Positions 1 through 5,926 of a stretch of 34,394 nucleotides of DNA are shown here, piece after piece. How positions within the stretch are numbered: the first letter of the stretch is position 1; each line of letters opens with the position of its first letter. A program made the position numbers and the translations under genes. The stretch covers positions 1 through 34,394 of the forward strand of contig PARB01000079.1 of the NCBI GenBank assembly GCA_002709505.1, written 5' to 3'. Under the pieces are notes generated by a model, which saw only the letters and a program-made list of their open reading frames with translations, ran no database searches and was not told where the DNA came from. Source of the DNA: Paracoccaceae bacterium (GTDB lineage Bacteria > Pseudomonadota > Alphaproteobacteria > Rhizobiales > Stappiaceae).

Positions 1-692
1 CCGTGATGCAGCACGAAAGGTTTCGGCTTCTTCTGACCCGGCACGCTGCGCTGGTGCCAGTAGTCCAGACCGTTCACATGCCGCAGGCGCCGCGTCGCCA
101 GCAGCGGCAGAACATCGCCAAGCCCGCGCGCGGCCAGATAATCGGCGGTCTCGGATCCCGCGACAGGCGCGCCGCCGCACCAGATCTCATAGGCACGCCG
201 GCGCTCGCCTTCGCGCCACGTGTTGTGTTCCGCCTCGCGTTGCGCCGCCTTGGCAGCACGATCCGCAGCGGCCTGAAGCGCGGCCTTCTGGTCGACCGTA
301 CCCGCCTTTCCATCCGGCGCGGGCTTGCCGGTCAGATGCTCACAAGCCGCACGGAAGTCGCTCTTGTCGATCAGCCGGGTCAGCGCGATCACGTCGCCGC
401 TCTCGCCACAGCCGCGGCAGTTGAACACCTGCTTTCTCGTGTTGATGGCAAAGCGGTCCGACCCGCCGCAGTCGGGACATGGCCCGACCATCTCGACGGT
501 GCCGCGCAAGCCCAAACCCCGCGCGCGAGCCTCCTCGGCGATATCGACGGCCCGCGCGTCTTCCACCCAGGCCTCGAATTCAGGATTGTCGCGCATCACC
601 GCCTCCATCTCGTAAAAATCGTCCATTGCGGCCCGAGCGCGATCCACGACGCTCGCCGCAAGCTGCCCGATCGCCAGCGCGTCGCCACTCAT
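1..692 (-). CDS. CHC2 zinc-finger phage primase, 3' end cut by window edge
   Basis: The visible 230 residues contain a zinc-ribbon of the DnaG/CHC2 type: CPDCGGSDR at about residues 72-80 and FNCRGCG at about 90-96, so the metal site is Cys72, Cys75, Cys92 and Cys95 with a CxxC-x16-CxxC layout. Such fingers recognise template DNA in phage and plasmid primases. The ribbon is followed by a charged alanine-rich linker and a region (ETADYLAARGL) usual before the Toprim catalytic domain, which would lie left of the window. The ATG at 692 overlaps the stop of the preceding gene as ATGA, which fixes the start and indicates translational coupling. It is probably the replication initiation gene of the island. 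I am confident of the family; catalytic residues are not visible. Confidence 0.9.
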   Translation of the reverse strand, partial: MSGDALAIGQLAASVVDRARAAMDDFYEMEAVMRDNPEFEAWVEDARAVDIAEEARARGLGLRGTVEMVGPCPDCGGSDRFAINTRKQVFNCRGCGESGDVIALTRLIDKSDFRAACEHLTGKPAPDGKAGTVDQKAALQAAADRAAKAAQREAEHNTWREGERRRAYEIWCGGAPVAGSETADYLAARGLGDVLPLLATRRLRHVNGLDYWHQRSVPGQKKPKPFVLHH

Positions 693-1057
693 GACAGCCA
701 CCACGCGACCACGGCAGGGGCGTCGAGGAGCACGCGGACGGCGACGCCGGCCGCGATGGTGTAGAAGCAGCCCCGACGGAACCCCTCGTCAGCTTTCGCC
801 CGCCAAACCGCGCGTGTGACTTCAAGCCCGCGTCGCTCGGCTTCGACCTCCTGTCGCGCGGCAAGCACACGGCGGGCGCACTTGGAAGTATTCGCGCAAA
901 CGCGGAGAGACCGCGCCATCGCTCCCGCATCGTCGCTGGTGTAGGTGATCGTAACCATCCCGCGCTCGCCCGCCGCGAGCTGGTAAACCTGGAACGTCCT
1001 CACCCAACGATCGAACACGTCGGACGCCTCCCGGTCCGTCATCGCATTTTCGCTCAT
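689..1057 (-). CDS. Hypothetical island protein with C-terminal hydrophobic segment
   Basis: This 122-residue protein is not one I recognise. The N-terminal two thirds is polar and charged, with a cysteine pair in CANTSKCARR. The last 25 residues (from about FYTIAAGVAV to AWWLS) are hydrophobic enough for one membrane segment. I chose the ATG giving MSENAMTDREASD because it overlaps the previous stop as ATGA, as do its neighbours; an in-frame ATG lies seven codons upstream. It sits between a 66-residue gene and the primase in the same leftward chain, so it is likely expressed with the replication gene, but its role is unknown. Confidence 0.6.
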   Translation of the reverse strand: MSENAMTDREASDVFDRWVRTFQVYQLAAGERGMVTITYTSDDAGAMARSLRVCANTSKCARRVLAARQEVEAERRGLEVTRAVWRAKADEGFRRGCFYTIAAGVAVRVLLDAPAVVAWWLS

Positions 1058-1254
1058 GCCCGCACCTCGGAAAGCCATGCGCCGGCCACGTCCAGCCGCC
1101 GCCAGACCTCTTTTCCAACGCTTCCGGGGCGATCAGGATTGTCGGTGTCGATCACGATCAGCACGTCGCCACGCGGGGACAGGTCGACCACGACGCCAGA
1201 CCAACCGGCGAATGGGCACCGGTATCGATTGCCGAGGGAGTGGGCCTTGCTCAT
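1054..1254 (-). CDS. Small hypothetical island protein (66 aa)
   Basis: This 66-residue protein has a compact beta-rich pattern (WSGVVVDLSPRGDVLIVIDTD) that could be a small SH3- or KOW-like barrel, but this is only an impression and no family is assigned. It is joined to the downstream gene by an ATGA overlap, and its own start overlaps the stop of a possible 29-codon reading frame in the same way. The serial four-base overlaps are the main evidence that it is translated. Longer in-frame extension upstream is proline- and glycine-rich and is not supported. Confidence 0.5.
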   Translation of the reverse strand: MSKAHSLGNRYRCPFAGWSGVVVDLSPRGDVLIVIDTDNPDRPGSVGKEVWRRLDVAGAWLSEVRA

Positions 1255-1340
1255 GCCACCATCGCCATGAGCGCCACCACGAAAGCCAGGCGCATCCGCC
1301 CGAACTTCCCGCAGCCGGTCAGAACACGCAGCGCCCTCAT
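1251..1340 (-). CDS. Possible 29-residue leader-like peptide
   Basis: A short frame encodes a basic N-terminus (MRALRVLTGCGKFGRMR) followed by a hydrophobic run (LAFVVALMAMVA). It ends in an ATGA overlap with the next leftward gene. That overlap and the membrane-like tail are the only support. It could be a small membrane peptide, a translated leader or a chance frame. No clear Shine-Dalgarno sequence precedes it. Confidence 0.3.
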   Translation of the reverse strand: MRALRVLTGCGKFGRMRLAFVVALMAMVA

Positions 1341-1429
1341 GCCGCGGCTCTCCCGGAGGCGCACCTTGCACAACCGTGAAGTCCTAGAAGCTTTGGGCTA
1401 CGTTTGCGCTCCACACGGGAGATATTCGG

Positions 1430-2065
1430 ATGCGGAAACTCACGACGGACGACTTCGCCCTTAGCGCTGCGATCGCGACAATCTTTCTTTTGGGTGTGGC
1501 GATCGGCACGGGCATCGGCAACTGGGACAATTTCCGTGAATGGATCGGCGCGCTGAGCGGCTGGGCTGCCGTGCTCGTGGCCGGCGTGACCGCTTACTTC
1601 ATTTTCATTCAGCTCAAAGAGCTGTCCATCCAAACCCGCACGCTTTCCGGCGACCTTGACCCGACGTTTACCGCGCAGAGCGCGGGTGAGGAGGATTTCA
1701 TTGTGTTTGGGCTTCGCAACCTGAACCGAAAACGTATTATCGGCGGCGAAATCAAAGTATTGAAGCCAGAAATCGTATACTTGGATCTGGCGCACGCAGA
1801 TTGGGTCGCAGATATTGAGTACGATGGCAATAAAGTGCCTGCCTGCGCGGTGCGTTTTAACAGCAATATCGACGGCTGGATGGACCAATCCAACGGACCA
1901 AAGCTGCACACTGTCGCTATCAGTTTTTGGAACGTGGATCGCAACAACGTCTACCGGGGCGAACTGACCTTTGAAGTGCGCTTCCGGTTTGAAGGCGATG
2001 ACGCACCGACCCATCCGCAGAAAATTGAGGTCGACACACGTTCTTGGCTCCAAGACGAAGTTTGA
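1430..2065 (+). CDS. Membrane-anchored protein of unknown function, cargo-like gene of the island
   Basis: The 211-residue product has two predicted membrane helices near the N-terminus (about residues 9-30 and 38-62) in a short hairpin, then a soluble beta-rich domain of about 145 residues (TAQSAGEEDFIVFGLRN, HTVAISFWNVDRNN, GELTFEVRFRF) that I do not recognise. The start has GGGAG seven to eight bases upstream. It lies on the strand opposite to the leftward replication genes. The central part is visibly richer in A and T than its neighbours, and its TGA ends two bases from the convergent TGA of the methyltransferase gene. These traits fit an independently expressed cargo (moron) gene. Superinfection exclusion or another defence role is possible but not shown by the sequence. 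Confidence 0.8.
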   Translation: MRKLTTDDFALSAAIATIFLLGVAIGTGIGNWDNFREWIGALSGWAAVLVAGVTAYFIFIQLKELSIQTRTLSGDLDPTFTAQSAGEEDFIVFGLRNLNRKRIIGGEIKVLKPEIVYLDLAHADWVADIEYDGNKVPACAVRFNSNIDGWMDQSNGPKLHTVAISFWNVDRNNVYRGELTFEVRFRFEGDDAPTHPQKIEVDTRSWLQDEV

Positions 2066-2067
2066 CA

Positions 2068-2607
2068 TCACGCCGCCCCCCTCAAAAACACAGGCCCGGT
2101 CGTCGCAACAGCGCGCGCGTCGAACAGGTACCAGCAGCAATTGTCGGTGGAGGCATGACGCGAGTGGCGGAACCATTTGACCCGACCGACGCTGACGATG
2201 GCCGAACAATGGCGCATTCGGCTTGCCGCAAAACCCGTGTGCATCCAGTCGCTGTCGAACAGAAGCCAGGTCGGCGCGTAGCGCGGCAGCACGTCGATCA
2301 GCTCGTGCAGCAATTCGCGCGTCCAGGGCGGATTGGTGATGATGTAGTCCGCGCCGCGCAGGGCCTCCGCATCGAACATTCGCGCGTCCAGCCGCTCGAC
2401 GCCCGGATACCGCGCCTTGACGTCATAGCGCCCCCGGCAGGGATGCCCGGCTCGCATCAGCGGCCCGACGAGATCGCCCCAGCCGACGCAGGGCTCGACG
2501 AAGGACGCGCCGGGCGCAAGCCATGGCAGAAGCCGCGCAACCGGCTTGGGATCGGTGGTGCGATAGAGATCCTTGTCGATCTGCTCGAAGCAGCTGCGCT
2601 TCCCCAT
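2068..2607 (-). CDS. SAM-dependent DNA N6-adenine methyltransferase-like protein
   Basis: The 179-residue protein carries the two hallmark motifs of amino-methyltransferases: FVEPCVGWGDLV (about residues 36-47), corresponding to SAM-binding motif I, and YIITNPPW (88-95), corresponding to catalytic motif IV. These families methylate adenine N6 in DNA, or more rarely RNA or protein. It is short for a complete restriction-associated enzyme and has no visible target-recognition domain, which is typical of small phage orphan methyltransferases. The ATG overlaps the preceding stop as TGATG. It is probably used to protect or mark island or phage DNA. Substrate and specificity cannot be told from sequence. 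Confidence 0.75.
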   Translation of the reverse strand: MGKRSCFEQIDKDLYRTTDPKPVARLLPWLAPGASFVEPCVGWGDLVGPLMRAGHPCRGRYDVKARYPGVERLDARMFDAEALRGADYIITNPPWTRELLHELIDVLPRYAPTWLLFDSDWMHTGFAASRMRHCSAIVSVGRVKWFRHSRHASTDNCCWYLFDARAVATTGPVFLRGAA

Positions 2608-2972
2608 CACCCCGCCTCCCGCTCGAAGAGATCCGCGCCCACAGGCGCCACCGCCCGCCGCCGCGTCCGCGACGCACGCAGCGCATCGCCGAACTTCTCG
2701 ACCTGGTCGCACTTCCGCATCAGCTCGGATTTGGCGAGCGCAAGGCTGCGCTGCAGCCGCGCGTTCCGCGCACTGAGGTCCGAGACCTCACCCCGGGCCC
2801 GCGCCTTCTCGAACGCGAGCGACGCCTCCAGAAACCGGACATAGGCACGCTGATCGTCCGGGCGCCGTTCATGCGCCGCGCGCGCCCGGCCCAGATCCCG
2901 CGCCAGATCGTCGAGCGAACGGCCTTCGAAAAAAGCATGAACGTTTTCAAAGCGTTTCAGTGGTGTGGTCAC
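2607..2972 (-). CDS. Hypothetical coiled-coil island protein
   Basis: This 121-residue, highly charged protein has long stretches predicted as alpha helix or coiled coil (for example AYVRFLEASLAFEKARARGE and SLALAKSELMRKCDQVEKF). I do not recognise a family. The GTG start chosen overlaps the stop of the upstream HTH gene as GTGA and has an AAGGGG Shine-Dalgarno-like sequence about eight bases upstream. Another GTG lies three codons earlier. Its stop overlaps the methyltransferase start by one base, so both are probably produced together. Confidence 0.6.
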   Translation of the reverse strand: MTTPLKRFENVHAFFEGRSLDDLARDLGRARAAHERRPDDQRAYVRFLEASLAFEKARARGEVSDLSARNARLQRSLALAKSELMRKCDQVEKFGDALRASRTRRRAVAPVGADLFEREAG

Positions 2973-3268
2973 GTGAAACACCCCCTTTGCGCACGATCGT
3001 CGATGTATTCCTCAGGTCGGCGATCAGCCGGACGCAGCAGTTCGAACGGGTTGAGATCCGCCCATATGCAGAGCTTCATCAGCGCCTCGAGCGAAACGGC
3101 ATGGCCGGTCGAAGCGCGCGAAATGGTCGCGCGCGAAAGTCGCGTCTCGCGACCGACCGCCTCCAGCGTCACGCGGCGCATGCGCATCACGGCCCTGAGC
3201 GCATCGCCGAAAACCGCCCAGTCGAGCGCCAGCGGGCGACCAAGCAGATGGGCGTAGTCGGCGTTCAT
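2969..3268 (-). CDS. Small HTH (XRE-like) regulator
   Basis: The 99-residue protein contains a central helix-turn-helix in which MRRVTLEAVGRETRLSRAT corresponds to helices 2 and 3, followed by VSLEALMKLCIWADLNPFEL, the usual XRE helices 4 and 5. These small proteins bind operator DNA as dimers. It starts with an ATGA overlap to the preceding 54-residue gene and overlaps the following coiled-coil gene. It may be an additional island regulator besides the CI/Cro pair. Its target is unknown. Confidence 0.7.
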   Translation of the reverse strand: MNADYAHLLGRPLALDWAVFGDALRAVMRMRRVTLEAVGRETRLSRATISRASTGHAVSLEALMKLCIWADLNPFELLRPADRRPEEYIDDRAQRGCFT

Positions 3269-3429
3269 GAGCCCTCACCATCGGTGCAGGCGAAGAGGTT
3301 CCAGTTTTCGCCCTCGTCGCACCCGAGCCATGCTGCGAGATCGGCCGTCGACATGCGCCACTCGCGCATGACTTCGCGCAGGAACACCCGCGAAAGTCCG
3401 TCTCCAAGGCGTGCAAGACCACTGCTCAT
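3265..3429 (-). CDS. Hypothetical 54-residue island protein
   Basis: This short frame encodes a helical N-terminus (GLSRVFLREVMREWRMSTA) and an acidic tail ending in CTDGEGS. The segment MSTADLAAWLGCDEGENW resembles the first two helices of an XRE fold, so it may be a truncated or minimal HTH protein, but that is uncertain. Both ends are four-base ATGA overlaps with flanking genes, the best evidence for real translation. Confidence 0.5.
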   Translation of the reverse strand: MSSGLARLGDGLSRVFLREVMREWRMSTADLAAWLGCDEGENWNLFACTDGEGS

Positions 3430-3683
3430 GCCGCCACTCTCCCGTCATGCCGGGTCGCGACATCGGCGGCGCGCCGCAAATCCCGCTCCGACAGCCCGCA
3501 CCACAGGCCGGCGGACCACAGGTCGGCGGTCGCGACGAACCGCCCGGCGGCGATGGCCCGCACGCTCGCAGGCACATCCGCAAGCGCGAGCTCCAGCGTC
3601 GCCAGCCGGATCGTAATGAACAGCCGCAGCACGCAGAGAATGTGCGCCCGCGCGGGCTGCGTCAGAAGAACCCGATCGCTCAT
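3426..3683 (-). CDS. Hypothetical 85-residue island protein
   Basis: The product is rich in alanine, leucine and arginine and predicted mostly helical (AHILCVLRLFITIRLATLEL; then ERDLRRAADVATRHD). No family was recognised. Its ATG overlaps the preceding TAA by one base (TAATG) and its TGA overlaps the following ATG, so it is an internal member of the leftward chain. There is no clear membrane segment despite the hydrophobic patch at residues 15-35. Confidence 0.5.
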   Translation of the reverse strand: MSDRVLLTQPARAHILCVLRLFITIRLATLELALADVPASVRAIAAGRFVATADLWSAGLWCGLSERDLRRAADVATRHDGRVAA

Positions 3684-3877
3684 TACAAGCCCCCCTGGTC
3701 TGCCCGCTCGATGAACCGCCGCGCCCGCTTCACTGCGGTCAGCACGTCCCCGTCCGACATCGGGTCCTCCGGATGGTCTTCCGGTGGCCCGTCCGGATGC
3801 GCGGAATGCAGCGCCGCCAGATGGCGGTCGCAGTCATCGAGCCGCCGCGTCTCGTTAAATTTCTTGAGCGCGCTCAT
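3683..3877 (-). CDS. Hypothetical 64-residue island protein
   Basis: This small hydrophilic protein has an acidic, proline-rich middle (HPDGPPEDHPEDPMSD) and a basic helical end (VLTAVKRARRFIERADQ). I do not recognise it. It begins with an ATGA overlap at the end of the CII-like gene and ends with a TAATG overlap to the next one, so translation is probably coupled. A longer open frame runs upstream but only as a shadow of the CII-like gene. Confidence 0.5.
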   Translation of the reverse strand: MSALKKFNETRRLDDCDRHLAALHSAHPDGPPEDHPEDPMSDGDVLTAVKRARRFIERADQGGL

Positions 3878-4365
3878 GCCCCCTCCTTGGCAACGTCCTG
3901 GGCGTGCCGGTGCAGCCGCACCAGCGCGTCGATGGCCTCCGCCAGATGGTCGAGGATGGCGTGCTCGGCGATCTCGGAGGCGTCGACCTTGCCGTCGTCG
4001 GCAAGTGCCGCGCAGATCCGGGCCGCGGCGTCGCCGCCCTTGCGCACGGCTTCGCCCACCTCCACCGCCCAGGCCGAGCCCTCGCCCGGCTGCGGCAGCG
4101 GCACAAAGGCGCCGCCCGCCATACGGCACAACCCGATCAGCGCCACCGGACCGCCGTCCAGCGTCAGATCCATCAGCACGTCGAGCGGCATGTGGATGTC
4201 GGCATATTTGGCTGTATGCGCGTTGCCGTAGTCCGACAGGGTCTTCGCCCCGACACGCGTGATCGAGGCGGCGGATTCCTGCCCGTGGCAGGCCTTGACC
4301 TGCCGGCGCACGAGCCCCTTGATCGCGGCGCGCTGGTGATCGCTGGTTGCACGGTCGAGCGTCAT
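3874..4365 (-). CDS. Phage regulatory protein CII-like (CP76 type)
   Basis: The 163-residue protein resembles phage CII-type regulators common in alphaproteobacterial prophages. An N-terminal region (LDRATSDHQRAAIKGLVRRQ) is followed by a helix-turn-helix-like segment (GQESAASITRVGAKTLSDYG), then NAHTAKYADIHMPLDVLMDL and a longer helical C-terminus. Such proteins control the lysogeny decision or early transcription. I chose the ATG at 4,365, which has GGGGAG eight bases upstream, over an ATG 24 codons earlier. It is the first gene of the leftward chain after the cargo gene at 4,608-5,264. Family assignment is from pattern memory. Confidence 0.7.
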   Translation of the reverse strand: MTLDRATSDHQRAAIKGLVRRQVKACHGQESAASITRVGAKTLSDYGNAHTAKYADIHMPLDVLMDLTLDGGPVALIGLCRMAGGAFVPLPQPGEGSAWAVEVGEAVRKGGDAAARICAALADDGKVDASEIAEHAILDHLAEAIDALVRLHRHAQDVAKEGA

Positions 4366-4607
4366 GCACGGATCTCCCCAAAATTCGCGGACGCGCGGAA
4401 AAGACGCGCGCGAAAAGCCGGGGCACACTCGCCCCATGATGAGAGAAGACCGACCCGAAACACCCGCCCCTCGCGCCTGGCGCGAAAACAGCGAACGACG
4501 CGCCCGCTTGCGCGCCGCCCTGCGCAGGTTGACCGCCGCGCGGGCGCTAGACGCGAGCGCGCCGGTTGTGCTGAATTGCGAGATGCAATTACAGGGAGGG
4601 AATGGGG
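4366..4607. other. Divergent intergenic region between CII-like and secreted-protein genes
   Basis: This stretch lies between the CII-like gene (leftward) and the 4,608 gene (rightward), so it should hold both promoters. I see no convincing -35/-10 pair and no copy of the ACCCAAATTGGGT operator. A rightward ATG frame begins at 4,436 but lacks a ribosome site and overlaps the next gene out of frame, so it is not called. Confidence 0.4.
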
Positions 4608-5264
4608 ATGCGAGTTGTGACGATTGCGCTGGCGGCGATGCTGGCCGCGCCGACGATGGCGGTCGCGCAGGTCAGCGAGGCGGAGAAATGCGCTGTCATG
4701 GAAGACAATGACGCTCGTCTGGCGCGCTACGACGCGGCCTTCGCGACCGAACCAACGCCCGCAGTAGCTGGCCCCACCGGCGAAGCGGAAACCTTCGAAG
4801 CCTTGCAGTCCCGCTTGGTGGATCTGGGGTGGCTCTTGGACCGCGGTGTCTCCGCAATGGACGACACCCAGAGCGTTTTCCTGAGCGGACGCTCCACCAA
4901 TCAACTCAGGATGCAATACGGCAAGCCCACGCACGCGACATTCACGGTGCGATGCCGCGAGAACACAACGTCCGCATTCTTTATATTTGGCGGAAAATAT
5001 CTCAGCGATCACTACGGCGGCGAAATCACCTACCGCGTCGATGATCGAAAGGCTCAGATGCGCAACTTCACTGAATCCAGCGACAATGAAGCGCTCGGTT
5101 TGTGGAACGGACGGCGATCGATACCCCTCATCAAGGAGATCATGGAAGGGAAAGAACTGCTGGTGCGCACGACGCCTGTCAACGAGTCGCCGGTCGAGGC
5201 GCGGTTTGACCTGACGCTGTTCAAGGCGGGACTGACCTTTATTCGCGAGGCGTGCAACTGGTGA
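4608..5264 (+). CDS. Exported protein with VasI/TagO-like N-terminal motif, cargo-like
   Basis: The 218-residue product begins with a typical Sec signal peptide (MRVVTIALAAMLAAPTMAVAQ) with probable cleavage after AVA, so it should act in the periplasm. Directly after it comes EKCAVMEDNDARLARYDAAF, which matches the short motif (Cys, then RL-x-C/R-YD) seen in VasI/TagO and many small exported proteins. The remainder is beta-rich and unassigned. The second ATG is used because GGGAGG lies eight bases before it; the first ATG at 4,602 is too close. The gene opposes its neighbours, is less GC-rich, and ends two bases from the convergent stop of the Cro-like gene. Cargo status is inferred; a type VI role is not implied. 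Confidence 0.75.
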   Translation: MRVVTIALAAMLAAPTMAVAQVSEAEKCAVMEDNDARLARYDAAFATEPTPAVAGPTGEAETFEALQSRLVDLGWLLDRGVSAMDDTQSVFLSGRSTNQLRMQYGKPTHATFTVRCRENTTSAFFIFGGKYLSDHYGGEITYRVDDRKAQMRNFTESSDNEALGLWNGRRSIPLIKEIMEGKELLVRTTPVNESPVEARFDLTLFKAGLTFIREACNW

Positions 5265-5266
5265 CG

Positions 5267-5497
5267 TCATGAGGCTTCCGCTTCGCAACAGGGCGCTGAG
5301 CTTCGTTCGATCAGAAAAAAATCGTTCGGAGACACGACGCCGCCAGTCACCTCGTAGATGCGGCGCATCTGGTCGGGGCGAGGAACGCGATCCCCCCTCG
5401 CCCATTTGGTCACGCCCGATGCGGTCACACCGCCGAGTCGCTCCGCAAATTGGTGAGCAGAGAGGCCCTGAACATGAATGTAGTCAGAGAGTGTCAT
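5267..5497 (-). CDS. Cro-like HTH repressor of the phage switch
   Basis: This 76-residue protein contains a YdaS/Cro-type helix-turn-helix (LSAHQFAERLGGVTASGVTK) followed by GDRVPRPDQMRRIYEVTGG, the usual dimer-side helices. It is transcribed divergently from the CI-like gene, with at least two palindromic operators between them. A likely promoter (TTGAAT-16-TAATAT) places the transcript start at about the A of the ATG, and no Shine-Dalgarno sequence is present, so the mRNA is probably leaderless. It is the first gene of the leftward early side and should antagonise the CI-like protein. Confidence 0.8.
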   Translation of the reverse strand: MTLSDYIHVQGLSAHQFAERLGGVTASGVTKWARGDRVPRPDQMRRIYEVTGGVVSPNDFFLIERSSAPCCEAEAS

Positions 5498-5503
5498 GCC
5501 GGC

Positions 5504-5531
5504 ATATTACCCAAATTGGGTAATAATTCAA
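5504..5531 (-). promoter_or_regulatory. Leftward early promoter of the Cro-like gene, covered by operator O1
   Basis: Read on the minus strand, a -35-like TTGAAT (5,531-5,526) and a -10-like TAATAT (5,509-5,504) are separated by 16 bases. The perfect palindrome O1 fills the spacer and runs into the -10, so bound repressor would block polymerase. The -10 lies six bases from the ATG, predicting a leaderless transcript. Confidence 0.6.
5507..5523. promoter_or_regulatory. Operator O1 of the phage switch
   Basis: TTACCCAAATTGGGTAA is a perfect 17-bp palindrome centred on 5,515. It is the best copy of the operator motif in the window and overlaps the leftward promoter. The half-site TTACCCAA recurs at O2, O3, O4 and O5. 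Confidence 0.8.
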
Positions 5532-5546
5532 ACCCAAATTGGGTTG
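5530..5546. promoter_or_regulatory. Operator O2 of the phage switch
   Basis: The core AACCCAAATTGGGTT (5,531-5,545) is a perfect 15-bp palindrome centred on 5,538, exactly 23 bp from the centre of O1. It overlaps the -35 of the leftward promoter and abuts a possible -35 (TTGCGA, 5,544) of the CI-like gene. Confidence 0.75.
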
Positions 5547-5572
5547 CGACAAACCGAGCCTGCGGCGGCATT

Positions 5573-5589
5573 ATCCCCACCATGGGTAA
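5573..5589. promoter_or_regulatory. Degenerate operator O3 over the CI-like start codon
   Basis: ATCCCCACCATGGGTAA matches 12 of 17 positions of O1 and keeps the CCC and GGGTAA arms. It spans the ATG of the CI-like gene, so binding there would give negative autoregulation, as O3 does in lambda. The match is partly forced by the coding sequence, so this is tentative. Confidence 0.45.
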
Positions 5590-5926
5590 CCGCCTTAAAA
5601 TATTGCGCCTCGAGCGCGGCTGGACGCAAGAGCAGGCGGCGGCGGAGTTCGGATTGTCACGGTCCGGCTACATTAAAATCGAGCGCGGCGACCGCGAACT
5701 GACGTCAGACCGGATTGCCAAAGCGGCAAAGATCTACGGCGTTAGAATGGCCGAAATCATCGACGACGCGTCGCCTTTGTCCGACGAGTCCCGCGAGCAC
5801 CTCCTCGATCTTTATGATCGCCTCCCCCCTTCGGTCCAGCAGATCGCGGTTCGTCACATCGAGGACCTAATCGACGCAATAGAGTCTCTGCCCGAGAAAA
5901 AGCCCAGGCCGGAAGACGCGCGATAG
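5582..5926 (+). CDS. CI-like XRE repressor of the phage switch
   Basis: The 114-residue protein begins with a canonical XRE domain: LKILRLERGWTQEQAAAEFG and LSRSGYIKIERGDREL, then DRIAKAAKIYGVRMAEIIDD. The C-terminal 45 residues form a helical extension (LDLYDRLPPSVQQIAVRHIEDL), probably for dimerisation. There is no LexA/S24 peptidase domain, so induction by RecA-mediated self-cleavage is not expected and an antirepressor or other signal may be used. No Shine-Dalgarno sequence precedes the ATG and a weak -10 (CATTAT) lies eight bases upstream, so translation is probably leaderless, as for lambda cI from PRM. It should keep the island silent by binding O1 to O5. Confidence 0.85.
   Translation: MGNRLKILRLERGWTQEQAAAEFGLSRSGYIKIERGDRELTSDRIAKAAKIYGVRMAEIIDDASPLSDESREHLLDLYDRLPPSVQQIAVRHIEDLIDAIESLPEKKPRPEDAR

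Noticed and set aside
1337..2209. Long minus-strand frame opposite the membrane-anchored cargo gene
   Set aside because: It is antisense to a gene with clear membrane helices and crosses the methyltransferase gene; no recognisable domain.
4436..4711. Rightward frame upstream of the exported-protein gene
   Set aside because: It has no ribosome site, arginine-rich composition typical of shadow frames, and overlaps the signal-peptide gene out of frame.
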